Assembly (NCBI GenBank): GCA_016716675.1
Contig: JADJVG010000001.1
Span: 1 to 64,000, forward strand
Length of the DNA: 64,000 bases
Direction of reading: 5' to 3'
Source: Hyphomicrobium sp.
GTDB lineage: Bacteria > Pseudomonadota > Alphaproteobacteria > Rhizobiales > Hyphomicrobiaceae
Within the stretch, counting starts at the first letter, position 1. Each line of letters begins with the position of its first letter. This document shows, piece by piece, positions 21,232 through 30,448 of the stretch. The notes under the pieces were generated by a model that was given only the letters and a program-made list of their open reading frames with translations, was not told the origin of the DNA and did not search any database. The position numbers and the translations under genes are program-made.

Positions 21232-21699
21232 TCAGGCGATCGTGATGATTTCCACTTCCCCGTTGCCAGCCGGCACGACGTCGCCAATAGCCTTGCCAAG
21301 CAGCGCCTGCGCGAGGGGCGAGACATATGAAATCATTCCCTTCGCCGGGTTGGATTGGTCTTCTCCGACAATCCGGAACACCTGCTTGCGCCCATCATCG
21401 CGGACAAGCGTGACCGTTGAGCCGAAGTGGACGGTTGCGGTATCGCCGGGCGGCGCCTGCAATTCCGCCGATAGGCGGCGCGACAGCCAATAGCTCAGAT
21501 CGCGGGCGGCCCGAGCGATTGCGGCACGATCGTTGATCGCTTGCGCACGCGCATGCTCCGCCGACGCGCTCTCGACCTCGGCCTCGATCTGCGCAAGCCC
21601 CTCGGCCGTGACCATATTGCGATGTTCCGAGATCAATTTCTCGGGGAGGTCCTCGAAGGCTTCAAGGCCATCGGGTTCCTTGACGAATGCTCTGCTCAT
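21232..21699 (-). CDS. GreA/GreB-family elongation factor paralogue lacking the acidic tip
   Basis: 155 residues. The C-terminal half is a clear Gre FKBP-like domain (VHFGSTVTLVRDDG, FRIVGEDQSNPAKGMISYVSPLAQALLGK). The N-terminal helical hairpin is present, but where GreA has its D-x-x-E tip this protein has AARDLSYWLSRR, without the catalytic acidic pair. It may enter the RNA polymerase secondary channel without stimulating cleavage; that is inference. The protein is a known Hyphomicrobiales type separate from true GreA at 6081-6554. Confidence 0.85.
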   Translation of the reverse strand: MSRAFVKEPDGLEAFEDLPEKLISEHRNMVTAEGLAQIEAEVESASAEHARAQAINDRAAIARAARDLSYWLSRRLSAELQAPPGDTATVHFGSTVTLVRDDGRKQVFRIVGEDQSNPAKGMISYVSPLAQALLGKAIGDVVPAGNGEVEIITIA

Positions 21700-21760
21700 A
21701 ACGAAAGGCTAGTCCCTAAAGCTGGCGAAAGCAAAGTCGAACGCCAGAACCGGTAAAGCA

Positions 21761-21791
21761 AAACCGCCCCAGCGCGACGCTGGAGCGGTTT
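21761..21791 (-). terminator. Probable terminator downstream of the IalB-family gene
   Basis: Stem AAACCGC-C-CCAGCG with CGCTGG-A-GCGGTTT, one mismatch and a 3-base loop; on the minus strand it runs on as TTTTGCTTT. It lies 29 bases past the IalB stop. Confidence 0.6.
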
Positions 21792-21819
21792 CGCAGATTA
21801 AATGCAAACAGGTGCGGGT

Positions 21820-22773
21820 TTATTGCGCTGCCGGTTTGGCGGGCGCTGCGGCCAGCTTAGCCGCCGGCTTCGCAGCCGTCGAACCGGTCGTGGTTTGCGG
21901 AGCACCCGGCGCGTCGAGCGGAAGATTCTTGATCATTTCTTCCTTCTCGGCCTTCATCTTTTCAGCCATCTGCTGCTGACGTTCGCGGATCTGCTTCATC
22001 AGCGCGCCGCGCGCTTCAGCGTACTTCTTGTTGTCAACGGGCGGGCCGTTAGCTGCTTCATTGTAGCCGTCGAGCGGAACCGGGAACGCAACCGGCTGGG
22101 CTGCCGCATTCATGGCGAGAACCATGATGCCGCCACCTGTCGCCATCTGGTCGGTGATTTCCTTGGTCGCTTCGGTTTCAGCCGTGCAACCGGCCGGGTG
22201 GCACAGCGAGTACTTGAGTTCGATCGGCTTCAGCGATTTTTCGTCGATCTTTTCGTTCTTCTGAACGGCGGCCCACTGCTCTTTCGTGTAGATGGCAGCG
22301 CGGATGCCCGGCGGGATCGCCATGCCCAGCGGAACCATGATCATCAACGACTTCTTGTCCTGGCCTTCGATCTGGCGAATAGCAGCCGAGACAAGCACCA
22401 TGCCGGTGTTGCCGTCGAGACGTTCATGATGCGTCAGGCAGAGATCTTTCTCTTCCTTGACCTCTTTGCCGTCCTTGTCCTTCTTGACGAGCGGGGCCTT
22501 TTCGCAAAGCTTCACCCAGGCGCTCTTGACGCCATTGTCTGTGGCGGCTGCGGCGCTGCCGGCGCCGGCGGCGGGTTTAGCAGCAGGCTTGGCGGCCGGT
22601 GCCGCCGGTGCGGCAGCAGGCTTGGCGGGCGCGGCAGCGGGCTTGGCGGCAGGAGCAGCCGGCGCCGGTTCGGCGTCCTGCGCCATGGCAGGAGCAGTAA
22701 ACATCAAGGCCGCAGCAAGCGCTGCGGCAGACACCAGTGACATTGCGCTATCACGGAAAACTGCGTTTCTCAT
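21820..22773 (-). CDS. Invasion-associated locus B (IalB) family secreted protein
   Basis: 317 residues from MRNAVFRDS; the frame is open further upstream but lacks coding character there. It has a signal peptide (cleavage near AMAQ), then an Ala/Pro/Lys repeat linker (about 33-75), then the IalB domain with conserved cysteines (KLCEKAPL, DLCLTHHER, SLCHPAGC) and PPGIRAAIY. A charged helix (QIRERQQQMAEKMKAEKEEM) and a second Ala/Pro/Lys tail end it. Named after a Bartonella invasion factor, the family is widespread in free-living relatives and does not by itself mean pathogenicity. Confidence 0.85.
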   Translation of the reverse strand: MRNAVFRDSAMSLVSAAALAAALMFTAPAMAQDAEPAPAAPAAKPAAAPAKPAAAPAAPAAKPAAKPAAGAGSAAAATDNGVKSAWVKLCEKAPLVKKDKDGKEVKEEKDLCLTHHERLDGNTGMVLVSAAIRQIEGQDKKSLMIMVPLGMAIPPGIRAAIYTKEQWAAVQKNEKIDEKSLKPIELKYSLCHPAGCTAETEATKEITDQMATGGGIMVLAMNAAAQPVAFPVPLDGYNEAANGPPVDNKKYAEARGALMKQIRERQQQMAEKMKAEKEEMIKNLPLDAPGAPQTTTGSTAAKPAAKLAAAPAKPAAQ

Positions 22774-23173
22774 GAACCTAAAAATCCTCGCTACTTCGAG
22801 CCGGTCATTCCGGCTCTGCCCCTCTGGACGCCGCGTTCGAAGCACAGGCCTCGATCCCTCTGGGATCTTCTCCAAACACAAACGTGTCCGGGCGCCCCGG
22901 GCGCCGTTCCGATGCGCGAGTAAGGCTCGGATTGCGGCAATCCCGTGACCGCTCGCAGCCATCAATGGGGGCATGTTCGACGGCTGCTTGCGCCGTTGCG
23001 GAAACGCCACTGTGACAAGCTGTTCCGCCGTGTGAACGGATGCGAAAACCCTCGCCTAGCGCCCCTTGGTGTGCGTTCCAGGTACGCGCCGCCACATGAC
23101 GGCTTTTTAGGCGTGATACCAACGGCCTCGTGAGTAATACTAGGTTTTGCAAGACACTTGGAGCTATCGCCTG
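22774..23173. other. 400-base divergent intergenic region
   Basis: It separates the IalB-family gene and the peptide-binding-protein gene. It contains a 7-bp hairpin (GAGCCGG-TCATT-CCGGCTC, 22798-22816), which would sit in the IalB 5' leader, and a GC palindrome around GGGCGCCCCGGGCGCC. Promoters for both genes must be here, but I see no convincing -35/-10 pair. No small gene is evident. Confidence 0.5.
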
Positions 23174-24985
23174 ATGCGCCGAATTTGGATTGAGCTTGGG
23201 GTTGGTGTGAGCGCCATCCTGGCCGCGATGTTGGCGATTGCGCTACCGGCGCAGGCTGTCCCCAAACGCGCCATTGCGCTGCATGGACAGCCGGCCATGG
23301 CTGACGACTTCGCGCATTTTCCGTACGTCAATCCCGACGCGCCGAAAGGCGGGCATGTGCGCCTCGCGGTGCTCGGTTCATTCGACAGCCTCAATCCTTT
23401 GATCGTCAAAGGCAACCCGGCGGCAGGCGTACGTGAATTCGCCATCGAAAGCCTGATGAGCCGCGGGCTCGATGAACCGTTCACGCTTTACGGACTTCTG
23501 GCCGAGACCATCGACATCGCTGACGACGGGTTGTCGGTCACATTCAACCTCAATCCGAAGGCGCAATTTTCAAATCGCAAACCGGTCACGCCGGAAGACG
23601 TGCTGACGTCTTTTGAGTTGTTGAAAACCCTGGGCCGCCCCAATCACCGGACGTATTTCGCGAAGGTCACCAAGGCCGAGAAACTTTCGGATTCCTCCGT
23701 TCGCTTCTCGTTCCAGGATGCAACGGATCGTGAATTGCCGCTGATCCTTGGCCTGATGCCGGTTTTCACACTCGACGCACCGATCAAGGAGAACTTCGAT
23801 CGCACCTCGATGACGCCGCTGATCGGCTCCGGTCCCTACACGATCGGGCGTGTCGATCCGGGCCGCTCGCTCAGCTACGTGCGCGACGAGAACTACTGGG
23901 CGCGCGACCTGCCGGTCAGCAAGGGCCGCTTCAACTTCTCCGAGATCCGCTTCGATTATTTCCGCGATGGCTCGGTGATGCTCGAAGCCTTTAAGCGCGG
24001 CAGCGTAGACTTGCGGCTTGAGGAAGATCCCGGCCGCTGGGCGGACGCCTATTCCATCGACGCCGTGCACGATGGCCGCATCGTGAAGGGGGAATTCGAA
24101 ATCGGTTTGCCGGCGGGCATGACGGCATTGGTATTTAATACGCGCCGCGACGTGTTCGCCGATCCGAAAGTGCGCCAAGCGTTGATCACGCTATTCGATT
24201 TCGAACTGATCAACCGCACGCTGTACAACGGCCTTTTCAAACGCACGGAGAGCTACTTCGAACGCTCGTATCTGTCTTCCGCCGGAAAACCCGCCGACGA
24301 CATCGAGCGCAAACTGCTCGCGCGTTTTCCCGACGCTGTGCGGCCCGAGTTCATGGATGGCAGCTATCGCTTTCCCGTCACCGACGGCAGCGGCCAGAAC
24401 CGCGCCAACCAGAAGATCGCGTTCGACATGTTGAAGAGCGCGGGCTTTGCGCTTCAAGGCGGGAAGCTTGTCAACACAGCAACCGGCAAGCCGCTGTCGT
24501 TTGAGATCCTCGCCAACAACAACGCTCAGGAAGCGCTGTTGCTGAGTTACGCGCGCGGCCTCGAACCCCTTGGCATCACGGCGCGCGTGCGCGTGGTGGA
24601 TAGCGCCCAATATCAGGAGCGCCTTGCCAGCTACGATTACGACATGATCCAGAACACCTGGAACTCATCGCTGTCGCCGGGCAACGAACAGTTGTTCCGC
24701 TGGTCTGCCGCAACACGTGACTCCAGGGGGTCGTTCAATTTCGCGGGCGTCGCCAATCCGGCGGCGGACGCGATGATCGATGCCATGCTGGCAGCAACCA
24801 CGAAAGAGGATTTCGTCTCAGCCGTCCACGCCCTCGACCGCGTGCTGCTGTCGGGCGACTACGCGATCCCGCTGTTTTATGTGCCGCGTCAGTGGGTCGC
24901 TTACTGGGCGCATCTGAAACACCCTGAAAAGACGCCGGTGTTCGGCTATGCCCTCGATGCGTGGTGGAGCGATAATAAGAAATGA
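23174..24985 (+). CDS. Periplasmic peptide-binding protein of an ABC transporter (YejA-like, SBP family 5)
   Basis: 603 residues from ATG with TTGGAG ten bases upstream; a TTG nine codons earlier is less likely. The signal peptide ends near AQA/VPK. The SBP_bac_5 domain spans nearly the whole mature protein (HGQPAMADDFAHFPYVNPDAP, GGHVRLAVLGSFDSLNP, GSGPYTIGRVDPGRS, FNTRRDVFADPKVRQAL). The opening block is typical of YejA-like oligopeptide or microcin-C importers. No permease or ATPase genes adjoin it, so its transporter must be encoded elsewhere. Confidence 0.92.
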   Translation: MRRIWIELGVGVSAILAAMLAIALPAQAVPKRAIALHGQPAMADDFAHFPYVNPDAPKGGHVRLAVLGSFDSLNPLIVKGNPAAGVREFAIESLMSRGLDEPFTLYGLLAETIDIADDGLSVTFNLNPKAQFSNRKPVTPEDVLTSFELLKTLGRPNHRTYFAKVTKAEKLSDSSVRFSFQDATDRELPLILGLMPVFTLDAPIKENFDRTSMTPLIGSGPYTIGRVDPGRSLSYVRDENYWARDLPVSKGRFNFSEIRFDYFRDGSVMLEAFKRGSVDLRLEEDPGRWADAYSIDAVHDGRIVKGEFEIGLPAGMTALVFNTRRDVFADPKVRQALITLFDFELINRTLYNGLFKRTESYFERSYLSSAGKPADDIERKLLARFPDAVRPEFMDGSYRFPVTDGSGQNRANQKIAFDMLKSAGFALQGGKLVNTATGKPLSFEILANNNAQEALLLSYARGLEPLGITARVRVVDSAQYQERLASYDYDMIQNTWNSSLSPGNEQLFRWSAATRDSRGSFNFAGVANPAADAMIDAMLAATTKEDFVSAVHALDRVLLSGDYAIPLFYVPRQWVAYWAHLKHPEKTPVFGYALDAWWSDNKK

Positions 24986-24998
24986 TGGCAGGCAGCAG

Positions 24999-26553
24999 AT
25001 GACGGCAGACCCAAAGCGCCCGTTCAACATGGCGCACTATTGCATCGCGGGCGCAGCTGCCGCGACGCCCGAAAAGACGGCGCTGCTCGTCTACGCGCAG
25101 CCGGACGCCCACCACCCGATCGAGTCCTGGCGGTTTGCCGACATCGAAAAAGCCGTGTTGCAGATGGCTGCGGCCCTCACCGGCATGGGTCTTGCGCGCG
25201 GGGATCGCGTGGCGATCCGGCTCGGCAATTCCAGCCGCTCGGCGCTTCTGTTCTTCGCCGCCATCGCCGGCGGATTCATTGCCCTGCCGCTATCGGATCA
25301 GCTCACCGACGGCGAATTGCGCGCGCTTCTCGACGACAGCGGCGCGGCGGTGATCGCGACCTCCGAACCGCTCTCGGACGCCGCTGTTCCGCCCGGCATT
25401 GTGGTACTCTCGACCGCCGCCGTCGAAGCCATGCTCGGCGACAAGGCCGCCGGATGCGCGCGGCGCAGCGCACCGCTACGCCGAGACAACGGCAGATGAT
25501 CCGGCCTATCTGATCTACACATCCGGCACTACGGCGCGCCCCAAAGGCGTGCTGCACGCACATCGCGTCGCCGTTGGACGCTCGCCCACCTACCGCGGCT
25601 GGTATGGCATGACGGCGGATGATCGCGTGCTGCATGCGGGTGCCTTCAATTGGACCTACACGCTCGGCACCGGGCTCATCGATCCGTGGGCGAACGGCGC
25701 GACAAGCATTGTTTATACCGGGCCGAAGACAGCCGAAATCTGGCCAACGCTCATTCGAAACACGGGCGCGACGCTGTTCGCCGCGGTGCCGAGCCTTTTC
25801 CGACAAATCCTGAAATATGCTCCACCCGGCCGTCTCGACCTTGGCGCCCTGCGCCACGGCTTGATGGCTGGCGAACGTCCGCCCGCCGACCTGTTCGACG
25901 CCTGGACCGAACGCACAGGAACACCGCTCTATGAAGCGCTTGGCATGAGCGAGATTTCAACCTACGTGTCGACAAGCCCCGAGACGCCGCACAAGGCGGG
26001 CGTGACCGGCAAACCGCAACCCGGCCGCCGCGTCGCGATCCTGCCTGTTGAAGATGGCACAGACCCCTTGCCCGCAGGTCACGAAGGCCTCATCGCCGTG
26101 CATCGCGGCGATCCGGGGCTGATGCTCGGTTATTGGAACCGGCCGGACGAAGAGGCGCAAGTCTATCGCGGCGAGTGGTTCATCGGCGGCGATATCGGCA
26201 TCATCGATCACGATGGTTATCTCACGCATCTCGGCCGCGCCAACGACGTGATGAATGCCTTCGGGTATCGTGTTTCGCCGCAAGAGGTCGAAGCCGTGCT
26301 CGCACGCTTCCCTGGCGTTGGCGAAGTCGCGTGCACGGAACTGCGCGTGCGCGACGATCTCTCGATTATCGCGGCGTTCATCGTGCCGCTTGCCGGCACG
26401 GCAATCGACACCGATGCCGTCAAGGCATTCGCGGCAACGCGGCTGGCGTCCTACAAATGTCCGCGGGACGTCTTCATCGTCGATTATCTGCCGCGCACCG
26501 CCAACGGCAAGATCAAGCGCAGCGCACTGCGTCCAGCGTCGGCCGCGACCTGA
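24999..26553 (+). CDS. AMP-forming acyl-CoA ligase, interrupted by a frame change
   Basis: It starts 13 bases after the peptide-binding gene. The first frame (MTADPKRPFNMAHYCI and following) breaks down near 25452 in CARRSAPLRRD; the next frame carries on with ARGAAHRYAETTADDPAYLI. Removing one G restores 517 residues. Adenylate-forming motifs are YLIYTSGTTARPKGV (phosphate binding), YEALGMSE, GEWFIGGDIG, GYRVSPQEVEAVL and the catalytic Lys in NGKIKR. It resembles benzoate/medium-chain acyl-CoA ligases; the acid used is unknown. The break may be an assembly error or a true pseudogene. Confidence 0.82.
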
Positions 26554-26555
26554 GT

Positions 26556-28340
26556 TTAGTTGAACAACAGCTCGAACAGCGTCTTCGGTTTTTGCTTCTG
26601 CTGCGCCGAGCGCTTCGCGGGCCGCTGATCACCACGCGGCGCACCCATCGGCTGATCCCACGGCGACCACGCGCCCGACGACGGTGACGCAGATTGCGCG
26701 CTGCGGCGCTGTGCATTGCCGCCCCCACCCGCACCAGCAACCGGCGGCACAACAACCGGCTTCTCGGAGCGCACCGCAAACTCATCGGTAACGCCATCGA
26801 CGCTGGCGATCTGCACGCGATCGGCTTCCCATACCCAACTGGCGACGCGCGCGCCTTGCCGATCAGGCTGGATCGCTAGAACCTTGGCCTGTTCGATATC
26901 GACGATCGCGACCAACTCGGTTTCTTCCGGGCCGGTCTTGCCCGCAACTCGTCCACCTGCAAACCGTAACAGGCCGTAGCCGGCGTGCGGCGGTTCTTTC
27001 AGATCCCAGGCCAGCAGCTTGGGTTTCCCTTCGCCGATCATTTCCAGCGGAATGCGCAGCGTCGGATAGTCGGGGCTGGTTGCGAAATACTGCGTGCCAC
27101 GCGCCACCACGATCCAGGTGCCGATCCCTAAGCCCGGTACTTCGTGCTCGTCAGCATCCGACAGAGCAGCGCCGAGCCGGGTCAAACCATCATTGGCGAG
27201 GCGCCAGGACGGCTTGATCTTCAGGGCTTTCTGATAGTCGGTGACGGCGGCGTCGGCCTGACCACGCGCTTCCGCCAGCTCGCCACGCGCCCACGCGGTC
27301 TCGGCCGCATCGGCATCCAACTTGACGGCGGTTTCGACATCGCGCTGGCCAATGTCGATCTGCGCGTTCTGCTTGTAGACGAAAGCCCGAAAGGCGAACG
27401 CGATCGCTGATCGCGGATCAAGTTCGATGGCCCGGTTCAAATCGGCATAGGCATCGTCGAAGGCGTCGGCGATGCCGTTCGCCAAGCCGCGCGCCTGATA
27501 GGCTGCCACCGAACGCGGATCGAGCTCAATCGCGCGGCTAAAATCTTTGATCGCCGACGCGGTGTTGTTGGCCGACAGATAGGCATAGCCGCGCCGCACA
27601 TAGATCTCGGAATTATTCATATCGAAGGCAATGGCGCGCGACAGATCCTCGATCGCGTCCTCACTCTGGCCGATGCTCAGGCGCGCGTCTGCGCGATTGC
27701 GATAGGCCGACGCAAACCGCGTATCGGCGTTCACGGCGCGCGAAAAATCGCGGATCGCAGCATGTGGTTTGTCGGTAGCGAGGTAGGCAAGACCACGGCC
27801 CGAGAGTGGCGCGGCGCTCGACGGCATCAGCGCGATGGCGCGCGTGAAGTCGGCGATTGCGTCCGCGTCCTGTTCGAGCTTCAGGCGGGCGTTGGCGCGG
27901 TTCGAATAGGCGGCGGCATATTCCGGCGACAACAGGATCGCGCGATCGAAGTCTTTAAGCGCTTCGGCGGGCTGGCCGAGCGCAAGCAAAAGATTGCCGC
28001 GATTGTTATAGGCGGCCGGGTATTCGGCAAACAGTTCAAGCGCGCGATTGTAATCCTCGATCGCGAGCTTCGGCTGACCGGCGCGCACGTAAGCAACGGC
28101 GCGATCGTTCAGGATGGACGCGCGCTTGTCGTTGGCAAGGCCAGTATCCTTAAGGGCTTCGGTATAGTCGGCGATCGCCTGACTGGGGTTGCCGTGCACC
28201 AGTTGCTGGGCCGCCTGCGCGATCTTGCTGTCGGGCGCGGCGGTCTCTCCAGACTGAGCCGCGGGCGAGACAAGCGCAAACGCCAGCAGCAGCGCTGCAG
28301 CGGCAATTGTGGATGAGAATGTCGGCGCGTGCCTACGCAT
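26556..28340 (-). CDS. Secreted TPR protein with an unassigned C-terminal domain
   Basis: 594 residues. It has a signal peptide (cleavage near PAAQS), then about ten tetratricopeptide repeats (residues about 40-385; units such as AYNNRGNLLLALGQPAEALK). The TPR array is followed by a beta-rich region (GLGIGTWIVVARGTQYFA, LLAWDLKEPPHAGYGLLRF) and a Gly/Ser/Pro tail ending KTLFELLFN. It probably acts as a periplasmic scaffold. Its stop is two bases from that of the convergent acyl-CoA ligase gene. The C-terminal region matches no family I can name. Confidence 0.82.
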   Translation of the reverse strand: MRRHAPTFSSTIAAAALLLAFALVSPAAQSGETAAPDSKIAQAAQQLVHGNPSQAIADYTEALKDTGLANDKRASILNDRAVAYVRAGQPKLAIEDYNRALELFAEYPAAYNNRGNLLLALGQPAEALKDFDRAILLSPEYAAAYSNRANARLKLEQDADAIADFTRAIALMPSSAAPLSGRGLAYLATDKPHAAIRDFSRAVNADTRFASAYRNRADARLSIGQSEDAIEDLSRAIAFDMNNSEIYVRRGYAYLSANNTASAIKDFSRAIELDPRSVAAYQARGLANGIADAFDDAYADLNRAIELDPRSAIAFAFRAFVYKQNAQIDIGQRDVETAVKLDADAAETAWARGELAEARGQADAAVTDYQKALKIKPSWRLANDGLTRLGAALSDADEHEVPGLGIGTWIVVARGTQYFATSPDYPTLRIPLEMIGEGKPKLLAWDLKEPPHAGYGLLRFAGGRVAGKTGPEETELVAIVDIEQAKVLAIQPDRQGARVASWVWEADRVQIASVDGVTDEFAVRSEKPVVVPPVAGAGGGGNAQRRSAQSASPSSGAWSPWDQPMGAPRGDQRPAKRSAQQKQKPKTLFELLFN

Positions 28341-28473
28341 GGCGAAGCGTCAGCCTTCCTCGGAAGCGGCAGACCCGGAACGAGTCAGCGGTAGCTTCGC
28401 ATTATGGCCCGCACGCGGCGGGAAATGAAGCTGAACGCAGCGCAATCCCGCGAATTCGCCCGCTGACATAGCA

Positions 28474-28506
28474 AAACGCCCCGGCGCGTGGTGCACCAGG
28501 GCGTTT
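28474..28506 (-). terminator. Terminator of the ribosomal supercluster (after rplQ)
   Basis: On the minus strand AAACGCCC pairs with GGGCGTTTT around an inner palindrome TGGTGCACCA. It lies 24 bases beyond the rplQ stop and would end the long transcript. Confidence 0.65.
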
Positions 28507-28530
28507 GCAATTCAGTGGTAACGCTGCCGC

Positions 28531-28956
28531 TTAGTTGCTGTCAGCAGCCGCCAGCATTTCGGCGTGGCGTGCCTTGTCTTCGGCGCCCTTAACGGTCACG
28601 TCGCGGTCAACGAGTTCGATGACGGCGCGAGGCGAAGCATCGCCATAGCGGAAACCAGCCTTGAGCACGCGCGTATAGCCGCCAGCGCGGTTCTTGTAGC
28701 GGGGGCCAAGAACGTCAAACAGCTTCTTGACCATATCTTCGTCGCGCAGACGCGCGATGGCCAGACGGCGCGAGTTAAGATCGCCGCGCTTGGCGAGTGT
28801 GATGTACTTATCGACGACGCGCTTCAGGTCTTTCGCCTTCGGCAGGGTCGTGATGATCTGTTCGTGCTTGATGAGGGCAGCGGCCATGTTCGAGAACATT
28901 GCCTGGCGGTGCCCGACGTGGCGGCCGAAACGGCGGCCCAGTTTTCCGTGACGCAT
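28531..28956 (-). CDS. rplQ: Large-subunit ribosomal protein L17
   Basis: 141 residues beginning MRHGKLGRRFGRHVGHRQAM, as in the family, with AAGGAT before the ATG. It is the last gene of the supercluster and normally follows rpoA. It sits near the exit tunnel of the 50S subunit. The frame is intact. Confidence 0.97.
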   Translation of the reverse strand: MRHGKLGRRFGRHVGHRQAMFSNMAAALIKHEQIITTLPKAKDLKRVVDKYITLAKRGDLNSRRLAIARLRDEDMVKKLFDVLGPRYKNRAGGYTRVLKAGFRYGDASPRAVIELVDRDVTVKGAEDKARHAEMLAAADSN

Positions 28957-29274
28957 TGGTCTTCATCCTTACATTGTGGGCCGCGGACTATTCCACGGCA
29001 CTGACGTGACTGGCGGCCGTGTGCCGTCAGTTTGGCGCGGGAGGTTCTATGGCCATCACCTTCGCCATTGCTCTTCGTTTGCGCTCGGCGACTCTCGTAT
29101 CCGAGAGCCTGCCGCCGAGCGCGGCAGTGATCTCCACCAATTTGGTGGAGCCGTGCTTCAGCGGCCAAGGGCCGCCGGCGCTCAGCGCCGCCCCCGCGGA
29201 GGGCCCGCGCGCACTACAAGTTGCTATTTCAGCGAACTTGAACGCGGCGCGCGGATCAGCCCGCGAGCGAGAAC
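28957..29274 (-). promoter_or_regulatory. Hairpin-rich spacer between rpoA and rplQ
   Basis: 318 bases without a gene. It contains CTCCACC-AATTT-GGTGGAG (29132-29150) and a GC palindrome around GGCGCTCAGCGCC near 29175. The spacer is long for this gene pair. It may hold a separate rplQ promoter or an attenuation/processing site; no protein reading frame here looks real. Confidence 0.4.
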
Positions 29275-30297
29275 TTAGTACTGATCTTCGAACCGCTTGG
29301 CGAGTTCGTCGATGTTGTCCGGCGGCCAGTTCGGCACTTCCATGCCGAGGTGGAGACCCATGGTCGCCAGGACTTCCTTGATTTCGTTAAGCGACTTGCG
29401 GCCGAAGTTCGGCGTGCGCAGCATCTCGGCTTCCGACTTCTGGATCAGGTCGCCGATGTAGACGATGTTGTCGTTCTTCAAGCAGTTGGCCGAACGCACC
29501 GACAGTTCGAGTTCGTCGACCTTCTTGAGAAGGGCGGCATTGAACGCGAGTTCCGGGTGGCGCTGTTCTTCCTGCGCCTTCTTAGGCTCTTCGAAGTTGA
29601 TGAATACCGCAAGCTGGTCCTGCAGGATGCGGGCGGCCAGCGCCACGGCATCTTCAGCACGAACCGAACCATCGGTTTCGACCGTCATCGTCAGCTTGTC
29701 GTAATCGAGGATCTGACCTTCGCGGGTGTTCTCGACCTTGTACGACACCTTCTTGACCGGCGAGTACAGGCTATCGACAGCGATCAGCCCGATGGCTGCG
29801 TCTTCCGCGCGGTTGCGCTCGGACGGCACGTAGCCCTTGCCCATGTCGGCGGTGAATTCCATGCGGATCGACGCGCCCTGGTCGAGATGGCAGATCACGT
29901 GGTCGGGGTTCAGAACCTCAACTTCGGACGAGCCTTCGATGTCGCCTGCGCGAACGGGGCCCGCGCCTTCTTTCTTGAGCACCATGCGCTTGACGCCATC
30001 CGAATGGATGCGCAGCGCGATTTCCTTGATGTTCAGGATGATGTTGGTCACGTCTTCGCGGACGCCGGGGACCGACGAGAACTCATGCAGCACGCCATCG
30101 ATCTGCACGGTCTTGATGGCGGCGCCTTGCAGCGATGACAGCAGAACGCGGCGCAGCGCGTTGCCAAGCGTCATGCCGAAGCCACGCTCCAGCGGTTCGG
30201 CGACGATGGTCGCGACGCGCGTGCGGTCACGGCCCGGCTGGATGTCGAGCTTCGACGGTTTGATTAAATCTTGCCAGTTCTTCTGCAGAACATTCAC
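29275..30297 (-). CDS. rpoA: DNA-directed RNA polymerase alpha subunit
   Basis: 340 residues. The start is GTG (VNVLQKNWQDLIKPSKL) with GAGG seven bases upstream; the adjacent GTG codon is equally possible. The N-terminal assembly domain is present (ERGFGMTLGNALRRVLLSSL). The C-terminal domain binds UP elements and activators (ELSVRSANCLKNDNI, RTPNFGRKSLNEIKEVL). The frame is intact. It lies between rpsK and rplQ. Confidence 0.97.
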   Translation of the reverse strand: MNVLQKNWQDLIKPSKLDIQPGRDRTRVATIVAEPLERGFGMTLGNALRRVLLSSLQGAAIKTVQIDGVLHEFSSVPGVREDVTNIILNIKEIALRIHSDGVKRMVLKKEGAGPVRAGDIEGSSEVEVLNPDHVICHLDQGASIRMEFTADMGKGYVPSERNRAEDAAIGLIAVDSLYSPVKKVSYKVENTREGQILDYDKLTMTVETDGSVRAEDAVALAARILQDQLAVFINFEEPKKAQEEQRHPELAFNAALLKKVDELELSVRSANCLKNDNIVYIGDLIQKSEAEMLRTPNFGRKSLNEIKEVLATMGLHLGMEVPNWPPDNIDELAKRFEDQY

Positions 30298-30389
30298 CAC
30301 GGGGCCTCGTCTCAGTTTGGGCGCGGGAGGAGTCTCCGCTAGCCCAGCCACAGGACAGCACTTCAAAATGCCGGGACTACAATTTGGTG

Positions 30390-30407
30390 CCACGCCAAAC
30401 GGCGTGG
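30390..30407 (-). other. 7-bp hairpin in the rpsK-rpoA spacer
   Basis: CCACGCC and GGCGTGG flank a four-base loop, 83 bases upstream of the rpoA start. There is no T run, so it is more likely an RNA processing or regulatory hairpin than a terminator. Confidence 0.4.
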
Positions 30408-30448
30408 GGAGCCGCAAATCACGCGCGGCGCCAGAATGAAAGACGCGA

